Source of the DNA: Azospirillum sp. TSO35-2
GTDB lineage: Bacteria > Pseudomonadota > Alphaproteobacteria > Azospirillales > Azospirillaceae
DNA: 64,000 nt
Direction: 5' to 3'
Assembly: GCF_003116095.1 (NCBI RefSeq)
Contig: NZ_LGRA01000018.1
Span: 830,749-894,748 of the forward strand
In this document: piece after piece, positions 18,206 through 26,135 of the stretch
How positions within the stretch are numbered: position 1 is the first letter of the stretch
How the letters are laid out: every line of letters starts with the position of its first letter
The notes under the pieces: generated by a model
The model's database searches: none
Told to the model about the DNA's origin: nothing
Seen by the model: only the letters and a program-made list of their open reading frames with translations
Translations under genes and position numbers: made by a program

Positions 18206-18895
18206 TTACTGGTTCGCCGCCGCCGCGACCACGTTGGCGCCGGCGAGTTCGCCGCCGATGCCGTTGTTGAGCGCCCAGATCGCCGCCTGGGTGCGGTTGG
18301 AGGCGTTGATCTTGCGCAGCAGGCTCTTCAGGTGGACCTTCACCGTCGCCTCGGTGATGTTCAGGTGGTTGGCGATCATCTTGTTGCTGTTGCCGTTCAG
18401 CAGGCAGCGCAGGATCTGCACCTCGCGCTGCGACAGGCCCTTGCGGCGGGTCGGCAGCTCGGTGCCCATGTCGTCGGTGCGGCCGCTGACCAGCAGCTCG
18501 GCCAGATGGGTCGGGAACACCTTCTCGCCCATCATCACCAGCTTCAGCGACTGCATCAGCGCCTCGCAGGCGATGTCCTTCAGCAGGTAGCCGCCGGCGC
18601 CGGCGCCCAGCGCGCCCGACAGGCGGCGGGTGCACAGATCGTTGGTCAGGATGACCATCTTGACCGAAGGATGCTCGTCACGCAGCGTGCGCATCGCCTC
18701 GATCTCCTCGTCGACGCCGCTCGGCGGGTCGACCAGGACCATGTCGGTCACGGTGCCGGCCTTCAGCGAGGCCAGACCTTCGCGCAGGCTGCTCGCCTCG
18801 CCGACGACGTTGAAGGACGTGCCCTCGAACAGGCGCTTCATGCCCTCACGGAAAAGCTTGTTGGCGTCGATGAGGAAAACGTTGATGGCATCCAT
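18206..18895 (-). CDS. NarL/LuxR-family response regulator
   Basis: This 229-residue regulator has a receiver domain (1-120; phospho-acceptor Asp in MVLVDPPSG, Lys in YLLKD) and a C-terminal GerE helix-turn-helix (LSQREVQILRCLLNG ... ATVKVHLKSLLRKI, about 155-205). The conserved acidic pair at the N-terminus is only partly kept (FLIDAN), so Mg binding may be weaker. No kinase is adjacent. The family controls surface polysaccharide and flocculation in Azospirillum (FlcA) among many other roles; identity with FlcA is only a guess. A long A/T-richer region precedes it. Confidence 0.88.
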   Translation of the reverse strand: MDAINVFLIDANKLFREGMKRLFEGTSFNVVGEASSLREGLASLKAGTVTDMVLVDPPSGVDEEIEAMRTLRDEHPSVKMVILTNDLCTRRLSGALGAGAGGYLLKDIACEALMQSLKLVMMGEKVFPTHLAELLVSGRTDDMGTELPTRRKGLSQREVQILRCLLNGNSNKMIANHLNITEATVKVHLKSLLRKINASNRTQAAIWALNNGIGGELAGANVVAAAANQ

Positions 18896-19540
18896 GGTCT
18901 CAGCCCGCCTTTGTTCCGTTCCAATGAAAGAGCGCCCGTGTGGCGCATCCGGGGCATCCCCGACCGACCGCGCTTGCGTCCGGTCCCTTCCCCGTCAGGG
19001 TGCGGGGGTGCCTCGTTGTGATCCATAGATACCCCCGATTTGCGCCGCGCAAAATTTCGCTTAGGTAAATTTTTTGTCGAGCAATGGGCATATGCCCTAA
19101 GCCCGGATAAGACGAGATGCCGGTATGGTGGCCTTTCCGCTGGTCGGCCGGAATAACGATCTGTGACAGAAAAGAGCTTTTTGTTAACGGATGACCTCTG
19201 TGCTGTCCCGACTCTGAACAAAGGCTGTGGTAGACTTATCCATCTGCCGGAGTAGATCGCGCAGCATTATGCCCCGACCGATCGGTTGAGGCGTATGGCC
19301 CGGCCGCCGGACCTTCGGCCTACGCTTTGGCCCGCGGTGGGACCCCCGCCGCGGCGATCGCGCCGCCATCGGCCGGGCGCGGGCGGGCCGTCTGCGGGGT
19401 TCGGGGCGGGGCGGTTTGTGCTATATACGTTCCGACCGCAAGAAAGCCTGCCCACGCTTGTGCCGATTTCGGACGTCCGGACCCGAAGGTCGCGACGGAC
19501 GCCAGGCACCAGCACCAGACGCCCGATTCCGGAAGAGCCC
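18896..19540. other. Long intergenic region between the NarL-type regulator and uvrD
   Basis: These 645 bp lack a credible gene. The half next to the regulator (about 19025-19260) is clearly A/T-richer than the surroundings and contains the perfect palindrome GGGCATATGCCC (19086-19097), a candidate operator. The half next to uvrD is very G+C-rich; a TATATACG hexamer near 19421-19430 could be a -10 for uvrD. The uvrD frame stays open back to 19286, but that stretch lacks family similarity. Confidence 0.55.
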
Positions 19541-21913
19541 ATGTCAGACGCCTACGACGACGATCCGTTGAGCCACGATCCGCTGATCAATGATCCGCTG
19601 AGCCATGCGGACCCCTCCGCCGCCTTTCCCTCCGGCGCGCCGGCTTCGGCGCAGCGCTTCGCCTATCTGGACGGCCTCAACCCGACCCAGCGGGCGGCGG
19701 TGGAGGCGTTGGACGGACCCGTCCTGGTGCTGGCCGGCGCCGGCACCGGCAAGACGCGGGTGCTGACGACCCGGCTGGCCCATCTGCTGATGACGCGCCG
19801 CGCCGCCGCCTTCCAGATCCTGGCGGTGACCTTCACCAACAAGGCCGCCCGCGAAATGCGCGAGCGCGTCGCCCATCTGGTCGGGATCGAGCCGGAGGGC
19901 TGGTGGCTCGGCACCTTCCACGCGCTGGCCGCCCGCATCCTGCGCCGCCACGCCGAACTGGTCGGGTTGAAGTCGAACTTCACCATCCTCGACACCGACG
20001 ACCAGGTCCGCCTCATCAAGCAGTTGCTGGAAGCGGCGAACATCGATTCGAAGAAGTGGCCGGCGCGGCAGGTGCTGAGCGCCATCGAGCGCTGGAAGGA
20101 CCGCGGCCTGACCCCCGACCGCCTGGCCGACACCGATGGCGGCGACGTGGCCGGCGGCCGCGTCGTGGCGATCTACCGCGCCTACCAGGAACGGCTGCGC
20201 ACGCTGAACGCCTGCGACTTCGGCGACCTGCTGCTGCACAATCTGTCGATCTTCCAGGGCCACCCCGACGTGCTGGCCGAGTATCACCGCAAGTTCAAAT
20301 ACCTGCTGGTCGACGAATACCAGGACACCAACGTCGCGCAGTATCTGTGGCTCAGGATATTGTCGCAGGCGCACAAGAACATCTGTTGTGTCGGCGATGA
20401 GGATCAATCGATCTACGCCTGGCGTGGAGCCGAGATCGGCAACATCCTGCGGTTTGAAACCGACTTCCCCGGCGCTACTATTATCAAGCTTGAGCAGAAC
20501 TACCGATCGACCGGGCACATCCTGGCGGCGGCGTCGGGGCTGATCGCCAACAACCAGGGGCGGCTGGGCAAGACGCTGTGGACCGAGGCCGACGGCGGCG
20601 AGCCGATCCGGGTCAAGGCGGTGTGGGACGGCGAGGAGGAGGCGCGCTGGATCGGCGAGGAGATCGAGACGCTCCAGCGCAAGGGCACCCCGCTGTCGCA
20701 GATCGCGGTCCTGGTCCGCGCCGGCTTCCAGACCCGCGAGTTCGAGGAGCGCTTCATCACGCTGGGCCTGCCCTACAAGGTGCTGGGCGGCCCGCGCTTC
20801 TACGAGCGGCAGGAAATCCGCGACGCGCTGGCCTATTTCCGCGTGGTGAACTCGCCCGACGACGACCTCGCCTTCGAGCGCATCGTCAACGTGCCCAAGC
20901 GGGCGGTCGGTCCGGCGGCGCTGCAATGCCTCTACACCGCGGCGCGGGCGCGCGGGGTGTCGCTGACCGAGGCCGGCTGGGCGCTGACCGAGACGGACGA
21001 GCTGAAGCCGAAGCTGCGCGCCACCCTGCGCGGGCTGCTGCAGGACTTCTTCCGCTGGCGGACGCTGATGGCGACGGTGCCGCACACCGACCTCGCCCGC
21101 ATGATCCTCGACGAGTCGGGCTACACCCGCATGTGGCAGGAGGACAAGACGCCCGAAGCCCCCGGCCGGCTGGAGAACCTGAAGGAACTCGTCACCGCCA
21201 TGGCGGATTTCGAGAACATGCCGGGCTTCCTGGAGCATGTCGCGCTGGTGATGGAGAACGCCGAGGCCGCCGGGATCGAGCAGGTGACGGTGATGACCCT
21301 GCACGGCGCCAAGGGGCTGGAGTTCGACCATGTCTTCCTGCCGGGCTGGGAGGAGGGCGTCTTCCCCAACCAGCGCGCGCTCGACGAAACCGGCATCGCC
21401 GGGCTGGAGGAGGAGCGGCGGCTGGCCTATGTCGGGCTGACCCGGGCGCGCAAGCGGGCCTATGTCAGCCACGCCGCCAACCGGCGGCTCTACGGCACCT
21501 GGGCCAGCGCCATCCCCTCGCGCTTCGTCGAGGAACTGCCGCAGGACAATGTCGAGACCGAGGCGGCGAGCGGCCTGTTCGCCGGCAGCGGCGCCCGCGG
21601 CGGGGCGGGGGGGTACGGGGTCGGCGGGGCCGGCGGTTATGGCGGCGGGATGGGGGGCGGCTTCCAGTTCCGCGGCTCCACCCGGCAGGCGCCGGCGCCC
21701 AAGACCATCACGCTGGACCAGGGGGCTTACGCCGTGGCGCCACGCCCGCGCCCCGACGCGCCCTTCGCCAAGGGGGCGCGGGTGTTCCACCAGAAGTTCG
21801 GCTACGGCACGGTCGTCGCGGTGGCGGAGGACAAGCTGGAGATCGACTTCGAGCATTCCGGCACCAAGAAGGTGATGGACAGCTTCGTCGTTCCCGCCGA
21901 CAAGGCGGGGTGA
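19541..21913 (+). CDS. uvrD: ATP-dependent DNA helicase UvrD/PcrA
   Basis: UvrD unwinds DNA 3' to 5' in nucleotide-excision and mismatch repair. The 790-residue protein has Walker A AGAGTGKT (residues 65-72), TFTNKAAREM, GTFHALAARILRR, the DEYQDTN box, GDEDQSIYAWRGA, and motif VI near VGLTRARKRAY. Two odd parts: an acidic N-terminal extension with repeated DPLSH/DPLIN units (residues 8-25), and a Gly-rich linker (GARGGAGGYGVGG...) before the C-terminal Tudor-like domain (GARVFHQKFGYGTV). I chose ATG 19541 with GGAAGAG just upstream. A CRP-type palindrome follows the stop. Confidence 0.96.
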   Translation: MSDAYDDDPLSHDPLINDPLSHADPSAAFPSGAPASAQRFAYLDGLNPTQRAAVEALDGPVLVLAGAGTGKTRVLTTRLAHLLMTRRAAAFQILAVTFTNKAAREMRERVAHLVGIEPEGWWLGTFHALAARILRRHAELVGLKSNFTILDTDDQVRLIKQLLEAANIDSKKWPARQVLSAIERWKDRGLTPDRLADTDGGDVAGGRVVAIYRAYQERLRTLNACDFGDLLLHNLSIFQGHPDVLAEYHRKFKYLLVDEYQDTNVAQYLWLRILSQAHKNICCVGDEDQSIYAWRGAEIGNILRFETDFPGATIIKLEQNYRSTGHILAAASGLIANNQGRLGKTLWTEADGGEPIRVKAVWDGEEEARWIGEEIETLQRKGTPLSQIAVLVRAGFQTREFEERFITLGLPYKVLGGPRFYERQEIRDALAYFRVVNSPDDDLAFERIVNVPKRAVGPAALQCLYTAARARGVSLTEAGWALTETDELKPKLRATLRGLLQDFFRWRTLMATVPHTDLARMILDESGYTRMWQEDKTPEAPGRLENLKELVTAMADFENMPGFLEHVALVMENAEAAGIEQVTVMTLHGAKGLEFDHVFLPGWEEGVFPNQRALDETGIAGLEEERRLAYVGLTRARKRAYVSHAANRRLYGTWASAIPSRFVEELPQDNVETEAASGLFAGSGARGGAGGYGVGGAGGYGGGMGGGFQFRGSTRQAPAPKTITLDQGAYAVAPRPRPDAPFAKGARVFHQKFGYGTVVAVAEDKLEIDFEHSGTKKVMDSFVVPADKAG

Positions 21914-21942
21914 GCCGCTCGCCCGCAACGGGCAGCACGCCG

Positions 21943-21966
21943 GGGCTGTGACGGCCGTCACAGCCC
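21943..21966. promoter_or_regulatory. Perfect 24-bp palindrome with a CRP-type site (TGTGA-N6-TCACA)
   Basis: Two 12-bp arms meet without a loop. The core at 21947-21962 is TGTGA-CGGCCG-TCACA, identical to the half-site consensus for CRP-type regulators. It lies 30 bp after uvrD and about 70 bp before the GTG of the next gene, a position suited to activation of that gene. A transcription-stop role is less likely because no T-run follows. Confidence 0.6.
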
Positions 21967-22023
21967 GGTGCGCCGCCGCGGCGCAGGGTTGGAGCGGTCG
22001 CAACAGCACCGGAGGCCATCGCC

Positions 22024-23241
22024 GTGTTCGGGACGGGCAGCGTCAGTTACGAGGTGCAGAGCCGCCGCGAGGGCCGTTGGCGCATCGAAGGCGCCTACAC
22101 CGACCAGGAGGCGGCGCTGTCCGCCGCCCGCTCGCAGCTTGCCGCGTCGGGGGTGGACGAGGTCAAGGTGATCAGGTTCCGCACCGTCGCCGGCCTGTCG
22201 CTGGAAACGGTGATCCTGCACAAGACCGCCCCCAAGCCGCCGCGCCTGGGCCTGACGCTGGGCGGTACGGCCGAGGGTGCGCCGCTGTGCCGCACCCCGG
22301 ACGACCTGCGCGGCTTCGACAGCCGGGTGGTGATCGGCCGGCTGCTCCGCCCCTATCTCGATGCCCAGCGCATCACCCCGACCGAGCTGCTGCATTCCTG
22401 GCCGCTGTTCCGCAAGCTGGACGAACAGGGCGCGCTGCTCGGCGCCGCCATCCACGCCGTCGCCCGCCATCACGCCGACATCCACGGCGTGGCCCCCGGC
22501 CCCCGCGCCCGCGAGCTGCGCCTGCTGGTGGAGGCGGTCACCGGTGCCGCCCGCGACACCTTGGCCGAACGGCGCCGGCTGCCGCGCTTCGACAGCAGCG
22601 ATCTCCCCGGCACCAGCCGCAGCATCGAGGCCGCGGTGGGGGACGCCGGGCACGACACGCTGTTCCTGACCCTGCTGTGCCAGCATCTGGAAGGTGGCGG
22701 CACGCTGGCCGGCAAGCTCGACCTGCTGCTGGCGATGATCGATGGGGATGGGGAGGGCATGGAGCCCCGCCATCTGGCGCTGCTCGACGGCGTCATCGCC
22801 GACATCATGGGCTCCGCCGACACGATGAAGGAGCTGCTGGGCGCGCAGCCAAGCCTTCACGCCGGGCTGTGCGCGCTGATCGACGCCCTGTTCGACCGCG
22901 ATCCCGATCCGGCGCCGACGTCCATGGCGGCTCCCGTGGCGGGGTCGCTGCGCCGGGTGTGCCTGCTGGCCCTGCGCGGCCGGGCGCCGCAGAGCCGCGC
23001 CGTCCTTTTGGAACGGCTGCGCCACGCCATCGCCGGCGAACAGCCGCTCGACCGCCGCGACGCCAAGGCCGAAGCGGTGCTGGCCCACGGCCTCGCCGAC
23101 CGGCTGAAGGGGGCGGACGGCGCGCTGCTGGGGGGTGCCGCGATGGAAAAGGCGCTGGACCGCCGCCTGCTGCGCCACCGCCAGTCCGTCCTGCGCGCCC
23201 AGGGCATGCACGACATCGCCGACCGCCTGGGCGGGCGGTGA
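22024..23241 (+). CDS. Unknown protein, 405 residues, two-part layout
   Basis: I do not recognise a named family. The first 70 residues form a compact beta/alpha module (SVSYEVQSRREGRWRIEGAY ... ETVILHK) that resembles a small binding or dimer domain. The remaining 330 residues are predicted almost wholly alpha-helical, with many Leu/Ala-rich amphipathic helices and no membrane span or signal peptide, so a cytosolic scaffold or regulator is plausible. The start is GTG 22024 with GGAGG at good spacing. A perfect CRP-type palindrome lies upstream and a long inverted repeat follows the stop. Confidence 0.8.
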   Translation: MFGTGSVSYEVQSRREGRWRIEGAYTDQEAALSAARSQLAASGVDEVKVIRFRTVAGLSLETVILHKTAPKPPRLGLTLGGTAEGAPLCRTPDDLRGFDSRVVIGRLLRPYLDAQRITPTELLHSWPLFRKLDEQGALLGAAIHAVARHHADIHGVAPGPRARELRLLVEAVTGAARDTLAERRRLPRFDSSDLPGTSRSIEAAVGDAGHDTLFLTLLCQHLEGGGTLAGKLDLLLAMIDGDGEGMEPRHLALLDGVIADIMGSADTMKELLGAQPSLHAGLCALIDALFDRDPDPAPTSMAAPVAGSLRRVCLLALRGRAPQSRAVLLERLRHAIAGEQPLDRRDAKAEAVLAHGLADRLKGADGALLGGAAMEKALDRRLLRHRQSVLRAQGMHDIADRLGGR

Positions 23242-23271
23242 CGGCCGGGAGCGGGCGGCGGCCATCGTGGG

Positions 23272-23308
23272 CGAAGCCGGTCATGGGAAATTCACATGAC
23301 TGGCTTCG
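23272..23308. repeat. 14-bp inverted repeat before the metallophosphoesterase gene
   Basis: CGAAGCCGGTCATG and CATGACTGGCTTCG match in 13 of 14 positions around a 9-nt loop. A second small hairpin (CTCCCT-AAAC-AGGGAG) follows at 23314-23329. There is no T-run, so an operator or RNA structure is as likely as a terminator. Confidence 0.5.
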
Positions 23309-23360
23309 GGCACCTCCCTAAACAGGGAGAAACCCCCTCCGTGCCGACTTGGAAACCATC

Positions 23361-24434
23361 ATGCACCGTTTCGTTTTCGCCGTTTTGCCCGCCCGCCGGA
23401 CCGCTCTGGCTCTGGTGGCCGCCGCCCTGCTCGTCACCGCGGGCGCGCGGTCCGCGGCGGCCCAATCCACCGCCGGCCAACCCGCGGCGCCGGTGGTGAC
23501 GCCCTTCTCCTTCGGCCTGTGGGGCGATTTGCCCTACGCCAAGAACGGCGACGGACCGAAGATGAAGCGGCTGATCGACAACATGAACGAGGCCGACATC
23601 GCCTTCTCGATGTTCGACGGCGACACCAAGGACGGCAGCTCCGAATGCACCGACGGCAGCTACGCCGACGCGGTGGCGCTGTTCGATCAGCTCAAGCGCC
23701 CGATGATCTACGTCCCCGGCGACAATGAATGGACCGATTGCCACCGCCTGAACAACGGCGGCTACGACAATCTGGAGCGGCTTGCCCACGTCCGCAAAAC
23801 CCTGTTCGCCACCAACCAGAGCTATGGCCAAGCCAAGCTGACGCTGGAACAGCAGGGCAAGCCCGGCGAGGCGTTTTCGGAAAACACCCGCCTGATCCAC
23901 AACGGGATCGTCTTCGTCGGGCTGAACATCCCCGGCAGCAACAACAACAAGGTGTTCGACGAGAAGGATTGCACCAGGAAGAGCGCCCGCAAGGCCGAGC
24001 AATGCGCCGCCGACAACGCGGAGTATGAAGAGCGCGACGCCGCCAACATCGCCTGGATGAAGGAGGCCCTGGCCAAGGCCAAGGCGATCGGGGCGCCGGG
24101 CGTGGTGCTGACCTTCCAGGCCGACCTCGGCTTCGACCTGCCGGAAACCGAGGGCGTCGACGAGCGCAAGACGCCGGGCTACGACGGCTACGACCGCTTC
24201 ATCGACGCGCTGGTCGCCGAGGCCAGGGGCTATGACGGCCAGATCCTGATCGTCCATGGCGACACCCACTTCTTCAAGGTGGACAAGCCGCTGGTCAACC
24301 AGGCCAACCTGATCGCCAACGTCACCCGCGTCGAAACCTTCGGCAGCCCGAACGCCCATTGGGTGAAGGTCGACGTCGATCCGGCGGCCCGCGAGCTGTT
24401 CGTCGTTCATCCGATGATCGTTCCCGGCAACTGA
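23361..24434 (+). CDS. Secreted metallophosphoesterase
   Basis: This 357-residue exported phosphoesterase has a signal peptide (about 1-34, ending SAAAQ). The mature part shows calcineurin-like metal motifs: WGDLPY, the GDTKDG block, GDNEWTD and HGDTHFF near residue 300. Long insertions separate motifs two and three. Substrate unknown. I chose ATG 23361, which begins a clean signal peptide; a TTG 12 bp upstream is also possible. No good Shine-Dalgarno is visible at either. Confidence 0.85.
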   Translation: MHRFVFAVLPARRTALALVAAALLVTAGARSAAAQSTAGQPAAPVVTPFSFGLWGDLPYAKNGDGPKMKRLIDNMNEADIAFSMFDGDTKDGSSECTDGSYADAVALFDQLKRPMIYVPGDNEWTDCHRLNNGGYDNLERLAHVRKTLFATNQSYGQAKLTLEQQGKPGEAFSENTRLIHNGIVFVGLNIPGSNNNKVFDEKDCTRKSARKAEQCAADNAEYEERDAANIAWMKEALAKAKAIGAPGVVLTFQADLGFDLPETEGVDERKTPGYDGYDRFIDALVAEARGYDGQILIVHGDTHFFKVDKPLVNQANLIANVTRVETFGSPNAHWVKVDVDPAARELFVVHPMIVPGN

Positions 24435-24516
24435 CCGGACCGGGGGACGGCGGGTGGGCGGACGCCGGTTCCGGCGCCGTCGGGACGGGTCGCGGAGGTG
24501 GGCGGCCCCCCTTGGT

Positions 24517-24548
24517 GCGGATTCCGATTTCTTCGGATCGGGAACCGC
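24517..24548. repeat. Inverted repeat in the prmA leader
   Basis: GCGGATTCCGAT and ATCGGGAACCGC match in 10 of 12 positions around an 8-nt loop, ending 44 bp before the prmA ATG. Confidence 0.45.
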
Positions 24549-24592
24549 TCTAAAACGCTGCGGTCGTCTGTCGTCGTCGGAAAGCCCCTGCC

Positions 24593-25483
24593 ATGTCGCA
24601 AACCCCGCTCTGGCGCATCGCGCTGGTCGTTCCCGAAGCCCATGTCCCGGCCTTTGCCGAGGCGGTGGGCGACCATGCCGATGCGGTGTCCACCTTCGAA
24701 CTGGAGGAGGGCGGCGACTGGCTGGTCGAGGCGACGCTGTACGGCCAGCCCGACGAGCCCCGCATCCAGTCGCGCGTCGCGGTGCTGGCCAAGGCGCTGG
24801 GCATCGACGAGCCGGTGCTGGCGGTGGAAAACCTGCCGGCGATCGACTGGGTGTCGCACAGCTACCAGGGCTTCCCGCCGATCCGCGCCGGGCGCTTCTT
24901 CGTCCACGGCTCCCACCATGAGGGCACGGTGCCGGCCGGCAGCATCGCGCTGCTGGTCGACGCCGCCACCGCCTTCGGCACCGGGGAGCATGGCTCGACC
25001 AACGGCTGCCTCCAGGCGCTCGACCGGCTGTCGCGCCACCTGAAGCTGCCGCGCGGCGGCAAGGGCGGCGCGCTCGACATGGGCTGCGGCTCCGGCATCC
25101 TGGCGCTGGCGGTGGCCAAGCGCTGGCGCGTGCCGGTGACCGCGGTCGACATCGATCCGGAGGCGGTGCGCGTCACCCGGATCAACACCGCGCTGAACGG
25201 GCTGAAGGGCCGCATCCGCGCCCAGGGCGGTGACGGCTACCACACCCGCATCGTCTCGCGGCACAAGCCCTACACGCTGATCACCGCCAACATCCTGGCT
25301 CGCCCGCTGTCGCGCATGGCGCCGCTGCTGCGCCGCCATCTGAAGAAGGGCGGCTACGCCGTGCTGGCCGGGCTGCTGAACCGGCAGGAACGCCACGTCA
25401 TCCAGGCCCACCGCAACCAGGGCCTGCGGCTGGTCGCCCGCATCCCGGTCGGGGAATGGACCACTCTTGTGGTGAAGCGTTGA
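24593..25483 (+). CDS. prmA: Ribosomal protein L11 methyltransferase
   Basis: PrmA methylates ribosomal protein L11 using S-adenosylmethionine. The 296-residue protein has an N-terminal substrate-recognition domain (1-100), then the Rossmann-like methyltransferase: the PrmA motif DAATAFGTGEHGSTNGCL, SAM motif I LDMGCGSGILALA, the acidic VDIDPEAV and the NILARPL block in place of the usual NPP(Y). Length and layout are typical for alphaproteobacteria. It is followed by a TerB-like gene after 65 bp. Confidence 0.94.
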   Translation: MSQTPLWRIALVVPEAHVPAFAEAVGDHADAVSTFELEEGGDWLVEATLYGQPDEPRIQSRVAVLAKALGIDEPVLAVENLPAIDWVSHSYQGFPPIRAGRFFVHGSHHEGTVPAGSIALLVDAATAFGTGEHGSTNGCLQALDRLSRHLKLPRGGKGGALDMGCGSGILALAVAKRWRVPVTAVDIDPEAVRVTRINTALNGLKGRIRAQGGDGYHTRIVSRHKPYTLITANILARPLSRMAPLLRRHLKKGGYAVLAGLLNRQERHVIQAHRNQGLRLVARIPVGEWTTLVVKR

Positions 25484-25548
25484 AACCAACGGACCGGCAA
25501 TCGACTTCCCCTAGGGACACTGTTCCGACACGTTCCTGGGGAGTCACC

Positions 25549-26019
25549 ATGCTGAACCGCATCCGGTCCTTGTTCACGGGCGACAACGGCGCCGAACCGG
25601 GCGAGGACGCCGTGCAGGCGGCGGCCGCCGCCCTGATGGTCGAGGCCGCGCGCACCGACAACACCATCTCGGGCGAGGAGCGCGAGCGCATCCTGGCCGT
25701 CACCCGCCGCCACTTCGCGCTGAGCGAGGAGGAGGCGCAGGACCTGCTGTCCGCCGCCGTGTTCGACACGGAGGGCGCCTCGCCCTACCACCGCTACGTC
25801 AGCGTCATCCTGGAGCGCTGCGCGCCGGACCAGCGCCTCGGGATCATCGAGATGCTGTGGGAGGTCGCCTACGCCGACGGCGTCCTGAACGACCTGGAAG
25901 CCAGCCTGCTGCGGCGGATCGGCGGCCTGCTCCACGTCTCCGACGTCGAGCGGGGCGAGGCGCGCAAGCGGGTGCTGCAACGTCTGGGCCTGCCCGACGA
26001 CGCCGGGTTGCCGATCTGA
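25549..26019 (+). CDS. TerB-like (tellurite resistance B family) protein
   Basis: This 156-residue all-helical protein has the TerB layout: two repeats with acidic metal-binding segments, AARTDNTISGEERERIL (about 38-54) and VAYADGVLNDLEASLLRRIGGLLHV (about 105-129). TerB-like proteins bind divalent metals and act in stress-linked membrane complexes; many members have nothing to do with tellurite. ATG 25549 is preceded by GGGGAG. No other ter genes are nearby. Confidence 0.85.
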   Translation: MLNRIRSLFTGDNGAEPGEDAVQAAAAALMVEAARTDNTISGEERERILAVTRRHFALSEEEAQDLLSAAVFDTEGASPYHRYVSVILERCAPDQRLGIIEMLWEVAYADGVLNDLEASLLRRIGGLLHVSDVERGEARKRVLQRLGLPDDAGLPI

Positions 26020-26135
26020 CCCCACCCGCCCCGCCGGCACACCTTCCGGCGTAGGCGCCGCGCGACGGCTTGCGCCGGGACGGCGCGGTGCCTAGCCTGG
26101 GGGTGTTGGCTTCACCCTCTTGAGGAACCCGCTCC

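Noticed and set aside
19286..19540. In-frame upstream extension of uvrD
   Set aside because: Composition and lack of family similarity indicate non-coding DNA; ATG 19541 has a Shine-Dalgarno.
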